Assembly (NCBI RefSeq): GCF_036325985.1
Contig: NZ_JAUHLI010000002.1
Coordinates: 248,001-312,000, forward strand
Length of the DNA stretch: 64,000 nucleotides
Direction of reading: 5' to 3'
DNA from: Alkalimonas cellulosilytica
GTDB lineage: Bacteria > Pseudomonadota > Gammaproteobacteria > Enterobacterales > Alteromonadaceae
In this document: positions 1 to 9,316 of the stretch, in pieces
How positions within the stretch are numbered: position 1 is the stretch's first letter
Layout of the letters: each line of letters begins with the position of its first letter
Position numbers and translations under genes: made by a program
The notes under the pieces: generated by a model
Seen by the model: only the letters and a program-made list of their open reading frames with translations
What the model was told of the DNA's origin: nothing
Databases searched by the model: none

Positions 1-1902
1 GCGGATATTGCTGAAGTGCTGTGGCGTGATTTTTTAAAGCACAACCCGCACAACCCGAACTGGGCAGATCGCGATCGCTTTGTGCTGTCGAACGGCCACG
101 GCTCCATGCTGTTGTATTCGCTGCTGCATTTATCCGGTTATGAGCTTGGCATCGAAGATCTGAAACAATTCCGCCAGTTGCACTCCAAAACACCAGGCCA
201 CCCTGAGTATGGCTACGCACCAGGCGTCGAAACCACCACAGGCCCGCTAGGTCAGGGCATCACCAATGCGGTGGGTATGGCGATTGCCGAGAAATCGCTG
301 GCGGCCCAGTTTAACCGGCCAGGTCATGAGCTGGTTGATCACTTTACTTATGTGTTCCTCGGCGATGGTTGCCTGATGGAAGGGATTTCGCACGAAGCTT
401 GCTCGCTGGCGGGCACTTTAGGTTTGGGTAAGCTGATTGCTTTCTGGGATGACAACGGTATTTCGATTGATGGCGAAGTGGAAGGTTGGTTTACCGATGA
501 TACGCCGGCACGTTTTAAAGCCTATGGTTGGCAGGTGATTGAATCGGTCGATGGCCATGATGCGCAGGCAGTAAAAGCTGCTATCGAGCAGGCGCAAGCT
601 GAAACCGGCAAGCCAACCCTGATTTGCTGCAAAACCGTGATTGGTTACGGTGCACCCAACAAAGGTGGCAGCCATGATTGTCATGGTGCACCGCTCGGTG
701 ATGCTGAAATTGCAGCCAGCCGTGAATTCTTACAATGGCCGCACGCCCCTTTTGAGATCCCGGCAGATATCTACGCCGACTGGGATGCCAAAGCCAAAGG
801 GCAGCTGGCCGAGCAAAACTGGCAACAAAAGCTGGCTGCTTACCGGGCTGCACATCCTGAGCTAGCCGCTGAGTTTGAACGCCGTAACAGTGGCGAGCTG
901 CCTGCCAACTGGGCCGAGCAAAGTGCTGCCTACATCGAAAAACTGCAAGCGAACCCAGCGAACGTTGCAACACGCAAAGCGTCGCAAAATGCACTGAATG
1001 CCTTTGGCCCGTTGTTGCCTGAGTTTATGGGCGGTTCAGCCGATTTAGCCGGCTCCAACCTCACCATCTGGTCAGGTTCAAAACCACTGACGCACAACGA
1101 TGCCAGCGGTAACTACATTTATTACGGCGTGCGCGAATTTGGTATGTCGGCCATTATGAATGGTATTGCACTGCATGGCGGCTTTGTGCCCTATGGCGCA
1201 ACTTTCCTGATGTTTATGGAATACGCCCGCAATGCAGTGCGGATGGCCGCGCTGATGAAACAAAGGGTGATTTTTGTCTACACTCACGACTCCATTGGTT
1301 TGGGCGAAGATGGCCCAACCCACCAGCCGGTTGAACAATTGGCGGCACTGCGTGCCACGCCTAACCTGATGAACTGGCGCCCGTGCGACCAGGTCGAGTC
1401 TGCTGTTGCCTGGCAAGCAGCCATTGAGCGCACGGAAGGCCCAACCAGCTTGATCTTTACCCGTCAGGGCTTACCGCAGCAAGAGCGAAGCGCAGAGCAA
1501 CTGGCAGCGATTCGCCGTGGTGGTTATGTGCTGCTGGATTGTGCAGGCACGCCGGAACTGATCCTGATGGCAACTGGCTCCGAAGTGCAATTGGCGATGA
1601 GCGCTGCGCAGCAACTGCAGCAAGAAGGCCGCAAAGTGCGGGTGGTATCGATGCCATCCACCGATGTATTTGATGCGCAGGATGCCAGCTACCGCGAACA
1701 AGTCCTGCCGGCTGCCGTCAGCCGCCGTATTGCGGTGGAAGCCGGGATTATGGATGGCTGGTACAAGTACGTGGGATTGAATGGCAAAGTCATCGGTATG
1801 ACCGGCTTTGGTGAGTCGGCGCCTGCCGAGCAGTTGTTTACTTATTTTGGCATCACCAGCGATAAGGTGCTGGCCGCTGCCCGTGAGCTACTTAATCAGT
1901 AA
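1..1902 (+). CDS. tkt: Transketolase, 5' end cut by window edge
   Basis: Thiamine-diphosphate enzyme that moves two-carbon ketol units between sugar phosphates in the pentose phosphate pathway. The reading frame is open from base 1 (first visible residues ADIAEVLWRDF), so the GTG at 16 is not the start; by comparison with E. coli TktA about 33 codons lie outside the window. Visible residues include the HSKTPGHPE signature (H61), the TPP/metal motif GDG (121-123) with DDNGISID (150-157), the catalytic Glu in VREFGMS (E379) and the GEDGPTHQP signature (from G435). The C-terminal domain is complete. It is followed by an intrinsic terminator and then epd, a gene order common in gammaproteobacteria. 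Family identity is very secure; the tktA/tktB distinction cannot be made here. Confidence 0.97.
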   Translation, partial: ADIAEVLWRDFLKHNPHNPNWADRDRFVLSNGHGSMLLYSLLHLSGYELGIEDLKQFRQLHSKTPGHPEYGYAPGVETTTGPLGQGITNAVGMAIAEKSLAAQFNRPGHELVDHFTYVFLGDGCLMEGISHEACSLAGTLGLGKLIAFWDDNGISIDGEVEGWFTDDTPARFKAYGWQVIESVDGHDAQAVKAAIEQAQAETGKPTLICCKTVIGYGAPNKGGSHDCHGAPLGDAEIAASREFLQWPHAPFEIPADIYADWDAKAKGQLAEQNWQQKLAAYRAAHPELAAEFERRNSGELPANWAEQSAAYIEKLQANPANVATRKASQNALNAFGPLLPEFMGGSADLAGSNLTIWSGSKPLTHNDASGNYIYYGVREFGMSAIMNGIALHGGFVPYGATFLMFMEYARNAVRMAALMKQRVIFVYTHDSIGLGEDGPTHQPVEQLAALRATPNLMNWRPCDQVESAVAWQAAIERTEGPTSLIFTRQGLPQQERSAEQLAAIRRGGYVLLDCAGTPELILMATGSEVQLAMSAAQQLQQEGRKVRVVSMPSTDVFDAQDASYREQVLPAAVSRRIAVEAGIMDGWYKYVGLNGKVIGMTGFGESAPAEQLFTYFGITSDKVLAAARELLNQ

Positions 1903-1910
1903 CAGACACA

Positions 1911-1936
1911 AGGACAGCCTGGGCTGTCCTTTTTTC
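1911..1936 (+). terminator. Intrinsic terminator after tkt
   Basis: Arms AGGACAGC (1911-1918) and GCTGTCCT (1923-1930) pair perfectly around a 4-nt loop and run into a T tract (1930-1935). It lies 9 bp after the tkt stop and just before the epd ribosome binding site, so it probably separates tkt from epd-pgk-fba at least partly. Confidence 0.8.
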
Positions 1937-1953
1937 TAAGGAGCATGAAACGA

Positions 1954-2976
1954 ATGCCCAGTTCGCAAGAACCTATTCGTGTTGCTATCAATGGTTTCGG
2001 CCGTATTGGCCGTAATATTGTTCGGGCGTTGTACGAGTCAGGTCGGCAAGATATCCGGGTGGTTGCCATCAATGAGCTGGCTGATGCCAAAGGGGTGGCG
2101 CATTTATTGAAGTACGACACCTCGCATGGTCGCTTTGCTGCGGATGTGCAGCGGGTAGAGCAGGGTATTTCAGTGAATGGGGATCTGATCCTGCTCTTTG
2201 CTGAGGCAGATCCGAGTGAGCTTCCCTGGCAAGAGCTTGGCATTGATGTGGTGTTGGAGTGTACCGGTGTGTTTCATTCACGTCAGCATGCCAGCTGGCA
2301 TCTGGAGGCTGGCGCTAAAAAGGTGTTGTTCTCGCATCCAGCCGATGCCGATGTCGATGCTACGGTGATATTTGGGATTAATCAGCAGCACCTGACACCA
2401 GCGATGCAGATTGTCTCCAATGGTTCTTGCACCACCAACTGTGTGGTGCCGGTGTTGCAATTGCTGGACGATGTTTATGGCATTGAAAGTGGCACCATCA
2501 CCACCATCCATGCCTCAATGCATGATCAGCAGGTGATCGATGCTTACCATACCGATTTACGCCGTACCAGAGCCGCTAGTCAGTCGATTATTCCGGTCGA
2601 TACCAAGTTAGCGCTTGGCATTGAGCGTATTTTGCCGCAATTGGCCGGTCGCTTTGAAGCCATTGCTGTACGGGTGCCAACGGTGAATGTTACGGCGATG
2701 GATGTCAGTCTTACCTTGCATCAGGATGTCACCCCAGCCGCGATCAATCAGGTGTTGCAACGCGCTGGCAAGGCGCAGCTGGCCGGGATTTTGGATTACA
2801 CCGAAGAGCCTTTGGTGTCGGTAGATTTCAATCACAACTCGCACTCCTGCATTGTCGATGGCTCGCTTACCCGGGTCAGTCACAAACGGCTGGTAAAATG
2901 CCTGTTGTGGTGTGACAACGAGTGGGGCTTTGCCCATCGGATGCTGGATACAGCCAGGGCCATGATGGCCTGTTGA
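1954..2976 (+). CDS. epd: D-erythrose-4-phosphate dehydrogenase
   Basis: GAPDH-family enzyme that oxidises erythrose 4-phosphate to 4-phosphoerythronate, the first step toward pyridoxal phosphate. The N-terminal Rossmann motif INGFGRIGRN is followed by the catalytic Cys in SNGSCTTNC (C159) and the base H186 in TTIHASMHDQQ. The stretch INELAD, the KYDTSHGRF block and LWCDNEWGFAHRMLDT match Epd rather than glycolytic Gap. The ATG at 1945 is only 1 nt from the AAGGAG at 1938-1943, whereas the ATG at 1954 is 10 nt away, so 1954 was chosen (340 aa). It is the first gene of epd-pgk-fba. A plain GAPDH is possible but less likely given the close match to Epd and the gene order. Confidence 0.93.
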   Translation: MPSSQEPIRVAINGFGRIGRNIVRALYESGRQDIRVVAINELADAKGVAHLLKYDTSHGRFAADVQRVEQGISVNGDLILLFAEADPSELPWQELGIDVVLECTGVFHSRQHASWHLEAGAKKVLFSHPADADVDATVIFGINQQHLTPAMQIVSNGSCTTNCVVPVLQLLDDVYGIESGTITTIHASMHDQQVIDAYHTDLRRTRAASQSIIPVDTKLALGIERILPQLAGRFEAIAVRVPTVNVTAMDVSLTLHQDVTPAAINQVLQRAGKAQLAGILDYTEEPLVSVDFNHNSHSCIVDGSLTRVSHKRLVKCLLWCDNEWGFAHRMLDTARAMMAC

Positions 2977-3003
2977 TAGAATTTATTTGATAGGGAGAAA
3001 CTC

Positions 3004-4188
3004 ATGACGGTTTTACAGATGACTAAGCTGGAACTTAGCGGCAAGCGAGTGCTTATCCGGGAAGACTTGAATGTACCGGTGAAAGACGGCGCTGTGACCT
3101 CCGATGCGCGCTTAAGAGCAGCACTTCCGACCATTGAGCTGGCCTTGGCGCAAGGGGCCGCTGTGATGGTGATGTCGCATCTCGGTCGCCCGGAGGAAGG
3201 CGTGTACAGTGAAGAGGCTTCGATGCAACCGGTAGTGGCCTGGTTGCAACAGGCACTGAAGGTTCCGGTTCGGTTAGCGCGTGATTATCTGAATGGCGTT
3301 GATGCCAAGCCAGGTGAATTGGTGGTGTTTGAAAACGTCCGATTCAATACTGGCGAGAAGAAAAACGACGATGCACTGGCGCAAAAGCTGGCAGCACTGT
3401 GCGATATCTTTGTGATGGATGCCTTTGGCACGGCGCATCGTGCTCAGGCGTCCACTCATGGCGTTGCCAAATATGCACCCATTGCCTGTGCCGGCCCATT
3501 ACTGGCAAATGAGCTGGATGCCCTGGCCAAAGCGCTACAAAATCCGAAACGGCCGCTGGTGGCTATTGTCGGCGGCTCTAAAGTGTCAACCAAACTTACG
3601 GTGCTCGAGTCGTTATCCGGCGTGGTCGATCAACTGATAGTTGGCGGTGGTATTGCCAATACCTTTATCGCGGCATCTGGCCATGGCGTTGGCAAATCTT
3701 TGTGTGAAGATGACTTAATCCCGGAAGCAAAGCGTCTGATGGCTGCAGCAGAAGCACGTGGTGCCAGCATCCCTGTGCCGTCCGATGTGAAGACTGGCAA
3801 AGCCTTCAGCGCCGACACACCCGCAGAGCTTAAAGCTGTGAATGATATTGCCAACGATGACATGGTGTTTGATATTGGCCCTGTGACGACGGCTGCCTTG
3901 GTGAAGCTTCTGAAAAGTGCCGGCACCATTGTCTGGAATGGCCCGGTCGGCGTGTTTGAATTCGACCAGTTTGCTGCAGGTACTGAAGCCATTGCCAACG
4001 CCATTGCCGAAAGCCCGGCGTTTTCCATCGCAGGCGGTGGTGATACCTTAGCGGCCATTGATAAATACGGCATAGCGGACAAAATGTCATACATTTCGAC
4101 CGGTGGCGGCGCTTTCCTCGAGTTTCTGGAAGGCAAAACTCTGCCAGCAGTCGCTATACTGGAAGAACGGGCGCGGACAGCGCTATAA
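3004..4188 (+). CDS. pgk: Phosphoglycerate kinase
   Basis: Glycolytic/gluconeogenic kinase that transfers the acyl phosphate of 1,3-bisphosphoglycerate to ADP. It has 394 residues, normal for bacterial PGK. Near the N-terminus are RVLIREDLNVPVKDG and SHLGRPEEG (substrate-binding Asp/Asn and Arg). The C-terminal nucleotide domain shows GPVGVFEFD and the GGGDTLAAI loop. The start has GGGAG 6 nt upstream (2993-2997). It lies 27 bp after epd and 64 bp before fba with no terminator between them, so one transcript is likely. Nothing unusual is seen. Confidence 0.97.
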   Translation: MTVLQMTKLELSGKRVLIREDLNVPVKDGAVTSDARLRAALPTIELALAQGAAVMVMSHLGRPEEGVYSEEASMQPVVAWLQQALKVPVRLARDYLNGVDAKPGELVVFENVRFNTGEKKNDDALAQKLAALCDIFVMDAFGTAHRAQASTHGVAKYAPIACAGPLLANELDALAKALQNPKRPLVAIVGGSKVSTKLTVLESLSGVVDQLIVGGGIANTFIAASGHGVGKSLCEDDLIPEAKRLMAAAEARGASIPVPSDVKTGKAFSADTPAELKAVNDIANDDMVFDIGPVTTAALVKLLKSAGTIVWNGPVGVFEFDQFAAGTEAIANAIAESPAFSIAGGGDTLAAIDKYGIADKMSYISTGGGAFLEFLEGKTLPAVAILEERARTAL

Positions 4189-4252
4189 AATATTAAAAAA
4201 CATAAGCTCAAAGAGCATTGATAACTTTGTACCCTAACAGAGAGAGGATCTC

Positions 4253-5290
4253 ATGGCACTTATATCATTACGTCAGATGCTGGATCATGCTGCAGAGCAT
4301 GGCTATGGTGTACCGGCATTTAATGTCAACAATCTGGAGCAAATGCGCGCTATTATGCTGGCTGCGGATCAAACCGATAGCCCGGTCATTGTGCAGGCCT
4401 CGGCTGGAGCCCGCAAATACGCTGGAGCGCCTTTTCTGCGCCACCTGATCCTGGCGGCCATTGAAGAGTTTCCACATATTCCGGTGGTGATGCATCAGGA
4501 TCATGGCACCTCCATGGCCGTCTGCCAGCGCTCCATTCAGCTGGGCTTTTCATCGGTAATGATGGATGGCTCGCTGGGCGAAGATGGCAAAACGCCGATG
4601 GATTATGACTACAATGTCGCGGTGACCAAGAGTGTGGTCGATATTGCGCATGCCTGTGGCGTGTCGGTAGAAGGTGAGCTGGGCTGTTTGGGCTCGCTGG
4701 AAACGGGAACCGCCGGTGAGGAAGATGGTATCGGTGCTGAAGGGGTGCTGACCCACGACCAAATGCTGACCGATCCGGATGAGGCTTTTGAATTTGTCAA
4801 AGCTACCGGAGTAGATGCCCTGGCGATTGCTTGCGGAACATCCCATGGTGCTTACAAGTTCAGTCGGCCGCCAACAGGGGATATTCTGGCCATTGATCGC
4901 ATCAAAGCCATTCATGCCAAAATTCCTAACACACACCTGGTGATGCACGGGTCGTCCTCGGTACCGCAAGAGTGGTTGAAAGTGATCAATGAGTTTGGTG
5001 GCGAAATCCCGGAAACCTATGGTGTGCCGGTAGAACAAATTCTGGAAGGCATCAAGCATGGTGTGCGGAAAGTGAATATTGATACCGATCTGCGTCTGGC
5101 TTCCACGGGTGCCATCCGACGCTTTTTGGCGCAGCATCCGGCTGAGTTTGACCCTCGCAAATTCCTGCAGGCTTCTACTAAAGCCATGACTGAAATTTGT
5201 GTTGCACGCTACGAAGCTTTTGGCTGTGCTGGCAATGGCAGTAAGATCAAACCAGTGAGTTTAGAGGCTATGGTTGGTTTCTACAGCTAA
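4253..5290 (+). CDS. fba: Class II fructose-bisphosphate aldolase
   Basis: Zinc-dependent aldolase interconverting fructose 1,6-bisphosphate with glyceraldehyde 3-phosphate and dihydroxyacetone phosphate. The protein has 345 residues. Metal and catalytic motifs are HQDHG (H81 and H84), VEGELGCLG, the phosphate-binding TSHGAYK, LVMHGSSSVP and VNIDTDLRLA. This pattern is the longer class II type (Fba/CbbA) that often follows pgk, not the E. coli FbaA type. A GAGAGAGG ribosome binding site precedes the ATG. It is the last gene of the epd-pgk-fba unit; a strong hairpin terminator lies about 125 bp downstream. Confidence 0.96.
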   Translation: MALISLRQMLDHAAEHGYGVPAFNVNNLEQMRAIMLAADQTDSPVIVQASAGARKYAGAPFLRHLILAAIEEFPHIPVVMHQDHGTSMAVCQRSIQLGFSSVMMDGSLGEDGKTPMDYDYNVAVTKSVVDIAHACGVSVEGELGCLGSLETGTAGEEDGIGAEGVLTHDQMLTDPDEAFEFVKATGVDALAIACGTSHGAYKFSRPPTGDILAIDRIKAIHAKIPNTHLVMHGSSSVPQEWLKVINEFGGEIPETYGVPVEQILEGIKHGVRKVNIDTDLRLASTGAIRRFLAQHPAEFDPRKFLQASTKAMTEICVARYEAFGCAGNGSKIKPVSLEAMVGFYS

Positions 5291-5602
5291 AGTACTGGAT
5301 TGTCTGTTTATTGCTCGCTTTGTTTAATAAAGTTTAAGTAGAAAAAAAGCAGGGTTTTAATAACGCATAAACACGACTTAAAACTGCATAAATAAGCAAC
5401 ATTTGAATTAGTGGCAAAGCCCGTTGTCGTATTGACAATGGGCTTTTTAGCTGTAATGATGCTTGTGGTTTACCCTCTAACCAGGGCTCTCTATTCGTGG
5501 TCATTGCACTGGGTTGAAGTGCCATTGTCATTGGCCTGGCAGTAGTTTGAGAAAAGCCCTAAACTCCAGGTTACGTTAATCAGCAATTATTGGTTGGGAA
5601 CT
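5291..5602. other. Intergenic region between fba and the TonB operon
   Basis: About 310 bp without a supported gene. It holds one clear terminator (5416-5448). The remaining part before 5603 must carry the promoter of the TonB operon, but no convincing -35/-10 pair and no recognisable Fur box was found by eye. Confidence 0.6.
5416..5448 (+). terminator. Intrinsic terminator after fba
   Basis: Long stem: AAAGCCCGTTGTC (5416-5428) pairs with GACAATGGGCTTT (5434-5446) with one G-T wobble, a 5-nt loop GTATT and a short T run. The A-rich left side means it may work in both directions. Confidence 0.85.
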
Positions 5603-6376
5603 ATGCTTAACAATAAAATGAGTAAAAGTCTTATCGCATCGGCTTTTGCCGGTGTCTTCGCCTTTTCCGGCGGAGCGATGGCGAATTCCGGCTTAGAACA
5701 AATCCATCAGGAAAATAGCCAAATCATTCGTGAAGCCGTCCGCTCACAGGAACGCATTAACACGATTTACGAGCAAACTCAGGATCTGCTGGGTCAGTAT
5801 CGTCAAGTAGTCGACCAAACCGATAGCCTGACAGTCTACAACGACTTCCTGCAAACCCTGGTTAACGACCAACAGCGCCAAATCAACTCCATCCAGCGCC
5901 AGATCGACACTCTGGAAGATACCCGTCGTGGTACTGTCCCGCTGATGTTTAAAATGATTGATGCGCTGGAAGAGTTTGTGAAAAACGACATTCCACTGCG
6001 CACCGAACGCCGCATGGAGCGCGTTGAGCGCCTGCGTGAAGTGATGGCTCGTTCAGATGTGCAATTATCTGAACAGTACCGCCAAATTATGGAAGCCTAC
6101 AGCATCGAAGCTGGATATGGCTCTGAGCTTGCTGCTTTCCAGGGAACTCTGAACCTGGGTGGCAATGAATTAACCGTTGATTACGTGCACCTGGGCCGGT
6201 TGGCGTTGATGGCAATGTCACTGGATGGCAGCAATGCCTGGCACTGGAATCGTCAAACCAACAGCTGGGAACAGTTGCCGGATAGTTTCCTGAATGGCGT
6301 TAGCGATTTTATCAAAATGGCCCGTCGTGAAATTAACTTTGATATGGCACGCGTACCACTAATCGCAGCGGAGTAA
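5603..6376 (+). CDS. DUF3450 periplasmic coiled-coil protein of TonB operon
   Basis: A DUF3450-type protein that in Vibrio, Shewanella and relatives is encoded with TonB2-type energy-transduction systems; its biochemical role is not settled. The 257-residue product starts with a signal peptide (hydrophobic LIASAFAGVFAFSGGAMA, cleavage near residue 27) and continues with a long helical, Gln/Arg-rich region (about 30-115) that looks coiled coil. A conserved C-terminal block includes the W.W...T..W pattern around NAWHWNRQTNSWE. The TTG at 5594 was rejected; the ATG at 5603 has GGGA just upstream, and an ATG at 5618 is the alternative. It is only 7 bp from the next gene and is the first of six co-directed genes. 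Confidence 0.85.
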   Translation: MLNNKMSKSLIASAFAGVFAFSGGAMANSGLEQIHQENSQIIREAVRSQERINTIYEQTQDLLGQYRQVVDQTDSLTVYNDFLQTLVNDQQRQINSIQRQIDTLEDTRRGTVPLMFKMIDALEEFVKNDIPLRTERRMERVERLREVMARSDVQLSEQYRQIMEAYSIEAGYGSELAAFQGTLNLGGNELTVDYVHLGRLALMAMSLDGSNAWHWNRQTNSWEQLPDSFLNGVSDFIKMARREINFDMARVPLIAAE

Positions 6377-6383
6377 GACGAAA

Positions 6384-7751
6384 ATGAGAACCTTATTAAA
6401 ATCCTTAATCGTTGCTGTTGCGGTGACTGCTACTGCCAGCATGGCATTTGATGCTTCTGCCAATACTAACAGGCTGGATCAAATCCTTGAGCAAGTGAAG
6501 CGTGAGCGTCAGTTGGAAGGGCGTGTGAACCAAGAGCGTGAGCAAGCCTTTATCAATGCTCGCCAGGATCAACAACGCTTGTTAAACGAAGCACGCCGTG
6601 CTTTGGCCAATCAGGAAGCTCGTGGTGAGCGCCTGCAAAAAGAATACGCCGATAACGACATTCTGATTGCGCAAAAAGAGCAAGAACTGATTGCAGCTCA
6701 GGGTACCCTGGGTGAGTTATTCGGTATGGTGCGTGGTAGTGCCAGCGATGCCATTGGTGTTGTTTCTACCTCTATTGTTAGTGCTCAGTACCCAGGCCGT
6801 CACGAGCCACTGCGTGGTCTGGCTGCTGCAACTGAGCTGCCAACCATTCCTGAAATGGAAGATCTGTGGGTTGCTTTGCTGACTGAAATGGTTGAGTCCG
6901 CCAAAATCTCCAAGTTTGACGCTGAAGTCGTTAATCTGGATGGTGGTACTTCTACTCAGCGTGTGACTCGTTTCGGTTCTTTCCACGTGACCACAGATCG
7001 TGATTACCTGTACTACAATGCCGATACCAATCAGTTGCAACCGCTGGGCCGTGCACCAATTTCCCGTGTTCATAACTCAGTGTCTGATTTCCACAATGCT
7101 CGTCCTGGTACCCTGACCAATCTGTTTGTTGACCCAACCAAAGGCAACAGCATTCTGCGTCTGAACCAGCAGCGCGCTACCTTGATGGAGTACTACCACC
7201 AGGGTAAATTTGTAGGTTACTTGATCACAGTGTTGCTGGTTATTGGTTTACTGATTGCTATTGAGCGCTTCGTGGTACTGTCACTGGTTGGTGGCAAGAT
7301 CCGTGCTCAGCTGAAAAATCTGTCCAATCCTTCCGATGGCAACCCGCTGGGTCGTATCCTGAAGGTCTACCACAACAACAAATCTGCTGATGTGGAGAAC
7401 CTTGAGCTGAAGCTGGATGAAGCCATCTTGCGTGAAACGCCGAAAGTTGAGCGCGGCATCAGCATGATTAAACTTTTTGCTGCGGTTGCCCCTCTAATGG
7501 GTCTGTTGGGTACGGTTATCGGTATGATCATGACCTTCCAAACCATTACTCTGTACGGTACTGGTGACCCGAAACTGATGGCAGGTGACATCTCTCTGGC
7601 CTTGGTCACTACAGCTCTGGGTCTGATTGCGGCATTGCCACTGATCTTCGCTCACAGCATTGTTGCCACCAAAGCCAAATCTGTGCTTCACGTACTGGAT
7701 GAGCAAAGCGCTGGTATCATTGCTGCTCATGCGGAGAAGGAGAAAGCCTAA
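6384..7751 (+). CDS. ExbB/TolQ-like proton channel protein, long form with periplasmic N-terminus
   Basis: Long ExbB-type subunit (455 aa). A signal peptide (1-27) is followed by a periplasmic coiled coil (about 30-115), then a MotA/TolQ/ExbB domain with membrane segments near 275-298, 361-386 and 403-428. The core motif PLMGLLGTVIGMI is typical of the proton-channel family. Together with the short ExbB and ExbD it should use the proton motive force to drive TonB-dependent uptake through outer-membrane receptors. The long N-terminal domain is a hallmark of the TonB2-associated form, sometimes called TtpC in vibrios. Its stop overlaps the next start (TAATG), so translation is probably coupled. 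Confidence 0.9.
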   Translation: MRTLLKSLIVAVAVTATASMAFDASANTNRLDQILEQVKRERQLEGRVNQEREQAFINARQDQQRLLNEARRALANQEARGERLQKEYADNDILIAQKEQELIAAQGTLGELFGMVRGSASDAIGVVSTSIVSAQYPGRHEPLRGLAAATELPTIPEMEDLWVALLTEMVESAKISKFDAEVVNLDGGTSTQRVTRFGSFHVTTDRDYLYYNADTNQLQPLGRAPISRVHNSVSDFHNARPGTLTNLFVDPTKGNSILRLNQQRATLMEYYHQGKFVGYLITVLLVIGLLIAIERFVVLSLVGGKIRAQLKNLSNPSDGNPLGRILKVYHNNKSADVENLELKLDEAILRETPKVERGISMIKLFAAVAPLMGLLGTVIGMIMTFQTITLYGTGDPKLMAGDISLALVTTALGLIAALPLIFAHSIVATKAKSVLHVLDEQSAGIIAAHAEKEKA

Positions 7752-8278
7752 TGATGCTCCAGCTGATTGAGCTGTGGGAATCGGTACAGGATTTTATTCA
7801 TACCGGGGGCAATGTCTTGTACATTGTCGCCCTGGTGCTCTTCATCATGTGGTTCTTAATGTTAGAGCGCTACTGGTATCTGAAAGCGGTTTTCCCAAAG
7901 GAAAAGAAAGCGATTATCGCCCGTTGGGATGCCCGTGAAGACACTACGTCTTGGTATGCTCATAAAATCCGTGATACCTGGATTTCTGAAGCAACGACAA
8001 AAATTGACCAGAATATGCTGCTGATAAAGACACTGGTCGCTATGTGTCCGCTGATCGGACTACTGGGTACCGTAACTGGAATGATTGCTGTGTTTGATGT
8101 GATGGCAACGCAAGGTACAGGTAACCCGAGAACCATGGCGTCTGGTATCTCCATGGCTACTATCCCGACAATGTCAGGCATGGTAGCTGCACTTTCCGGG
8201 GTCTTTTTCAGCTCGCGGTTAGAAATCAGAGCAAAGCGGGAAAAAGCAAGCTTGGTTGATAGCTTACCGCATCATTAA
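7751..8278 (+). CDS. exbB: ExbB-family proton channel protein, short form
   Basis: Canonical-size ExbB/TolQ subunit of 175 residues with three membrane segments (about 21-40, 95-116, 135-155) and the family core PLIGLLGTVTGMI followed by the Gly/Thr-rich third helix. It should form the inner-membrane channel with ExbD (next gene) and energise the TonB protein encoded at 8694. The start overlaps the stop of the long ExbB gene by one base; a second ATG follows immediately, so the exact start is ambiguous by one codon. Having both long and short ExbB paralogues in one operon is normal for TonB2-type systems. Confidence 0.92.
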   Translation: MMLQLIELWESVQDFIHTGGNVLYIVALVLFIMWFLMLERYWYLKAVFPKEKKAIIARWDAREDTTSWYAHKIRDTWISEATTKIDQNMLLIKTLVAMCPLIGLLGTVTGMIAVFDVMATQGTGNPRTMASGISMATIPTMSGMVAALSGVFFSSRLEIRAKREKASLVDSLPHH

Positions 8279-8290
8279 AGAGAGATTTTT

Positions 8291-8689
8291 ATGGCACGTA
8301 AACGTATTCGTGAAGACGACGAGGCCCAGATCGACATTACGCCGATGATGGATATCGTTTTCATTATGTTGATCTTCTTTATCGTGACAACTTCATTCGT
8401 GAAAGAGGCCGGTATTGATGTGAACAAACCTGAGTCTACTCAGGCCCAGCAAAAACCAAGCGCCACCATCTTTATTGCTATTCGTCCGAATGGTGAAATC
8501 TGGATGGACCGTCGGATGGTCGATGTCGAGCGGGTTGCCGCCAACATTGAGCGTCTGGTTGCTGAGTCGCCGACTGATACCATCATCATTCAGGCAGACA
8601 AAGAAACGCAGCATGGCCGGGTCATGGAAGTCATGGATCAAATCAAAGCGGCAGGTGATTACATCATCACGATCGCCGGGGAGCAGTGA
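8291..8689 (+). CDS. exbD: Biopolymer transport protein ExbD
   Basis: ExbD/TolR family protein of 132 residues. A short cytoplasmic N-terminus leads into the single membrane helix (about 16-40), which carries the proton-relay aspartate D21 in ITPMMDIVFIML. The remainder is the periplasmic domain. It partners the ExbB proteins just upstream and TonB just downstream. An AGAGAG ribosome binding site precedes the ATG. The stop lies 4 bp before the tonB start. Confidence 0.94.
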   Translation: MARKRIREDDEAQIDITPMMDIVFIMLIFFIVTTSFVKEAGIDVNKPESTQAQQKPSATIFIAIRPNGEIWMDRRMVDVERVAANIERLVAESPTDTIIIQADKETQHGRVMEVMDQIKAAGDYIITIAGEQ

Positions 8690-8693
8690 TACT

Positions 8694-9314
8694 ATGGCAC
8701 GTTTACTAACATCGCTATTTCTTGGTGCTGTGGTAACGTTTCTATTGTTCTTGTTAATGGCGACCCTGGTCAAAGGGACCGGGGAGCGTCGCGATAACGA
8801 GCAAGAGCGGATTGTTGTAGAAATTAATACCACGCCGCCAGATATGGATACGCAGGTGCGCCGGCCACCACCACCGCCGCCACCGCCACCACCAGCGCAG
8901 CCGCCTCAGCAGCCGCAGACACCTCCGGAGCAAACCGATGTGTCAGGTGCCGTAGGGTTTAATATGCCTGGGCTGGACCTGGGTGGTGCATCCGGTGGTA
9001 TCGGTGATCCATCTGGTGCATTGATGCGGGATGGGGATGCGCAACCAATCGTAAGGATTGAGCCTCGCTATCCGGTACAGGCCGCACGTGATGGTTTGCA
9101 AGGTTGGGTTCGGTTAAGCTTTAGCATTATGGAAGACGGTAGTGTTGATAACGTCGAAGTGCTTGAAGCAGAACCTCGCCGGGTGTTTGACCGTGAAGCA
9201 ATTCGTGCCCTGCGCCGCTGGCGTTATCAGCCACGTATTGTGGATGGACGCCCACAGCAACAGCATGGCTTGACAGTTCAGCTGGACTTTACGCTTGATA
9301 TGGCCGGAGGTTGA
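8694..9314 (+). CDS. tonB: TonB-family energy transducer
   Basis: Single-pass inner-membrane protein (206 aa) that carries energy from ExbB/ExbD across the periplasm to TonB-dependent receptors. An N-terminal anchor (about 5-27) is followed by a proline-rich spacer with ten consecutive Pro (about 58-67) and then the C-terminal TonB domain (about 118-203) with the motif PRYP and the final antiparallel strands. The frame is open farther upstream, inside exbD, but the ATG at 8694, 4 bp after the exbD stop, gives the correct membrane-anchor N-terminus. The spacer is short compared with E. coli TonB, as in TonB2-type proteins. Confidence 0.93.
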   Translation: MARLLTSLFLGAVVTFLLFLLMATLVKGTGERRDNEQERIVVEINTTPPDMDTQVRRPPPPPPPPPPAQPPQQPQTPPEQTDVSGAVGFNMPGLDLGGASGGIGDPSGALMRDGDAQPIVRIEPRYPVQAARDGLQGWVRLSFSIMEDGSVDNVEVLEAEPRRVFDREAIRALRRWRYQPRIVDGRPQQQHGLTVQLDFTLDMAGG

Positions 9315-9316
9315 TG

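Noticed and set aside
3630..4211. 193-codon frame on the - strand over pgk
   Set aside because: It is the antisense shadow of a conserved glycolytic gene.
8475..8693. Upstream extension of the TonB frame
   Set aside because: It overlaps exbD out of frame and would bury the membrane anchor inside a longer N-terminus.
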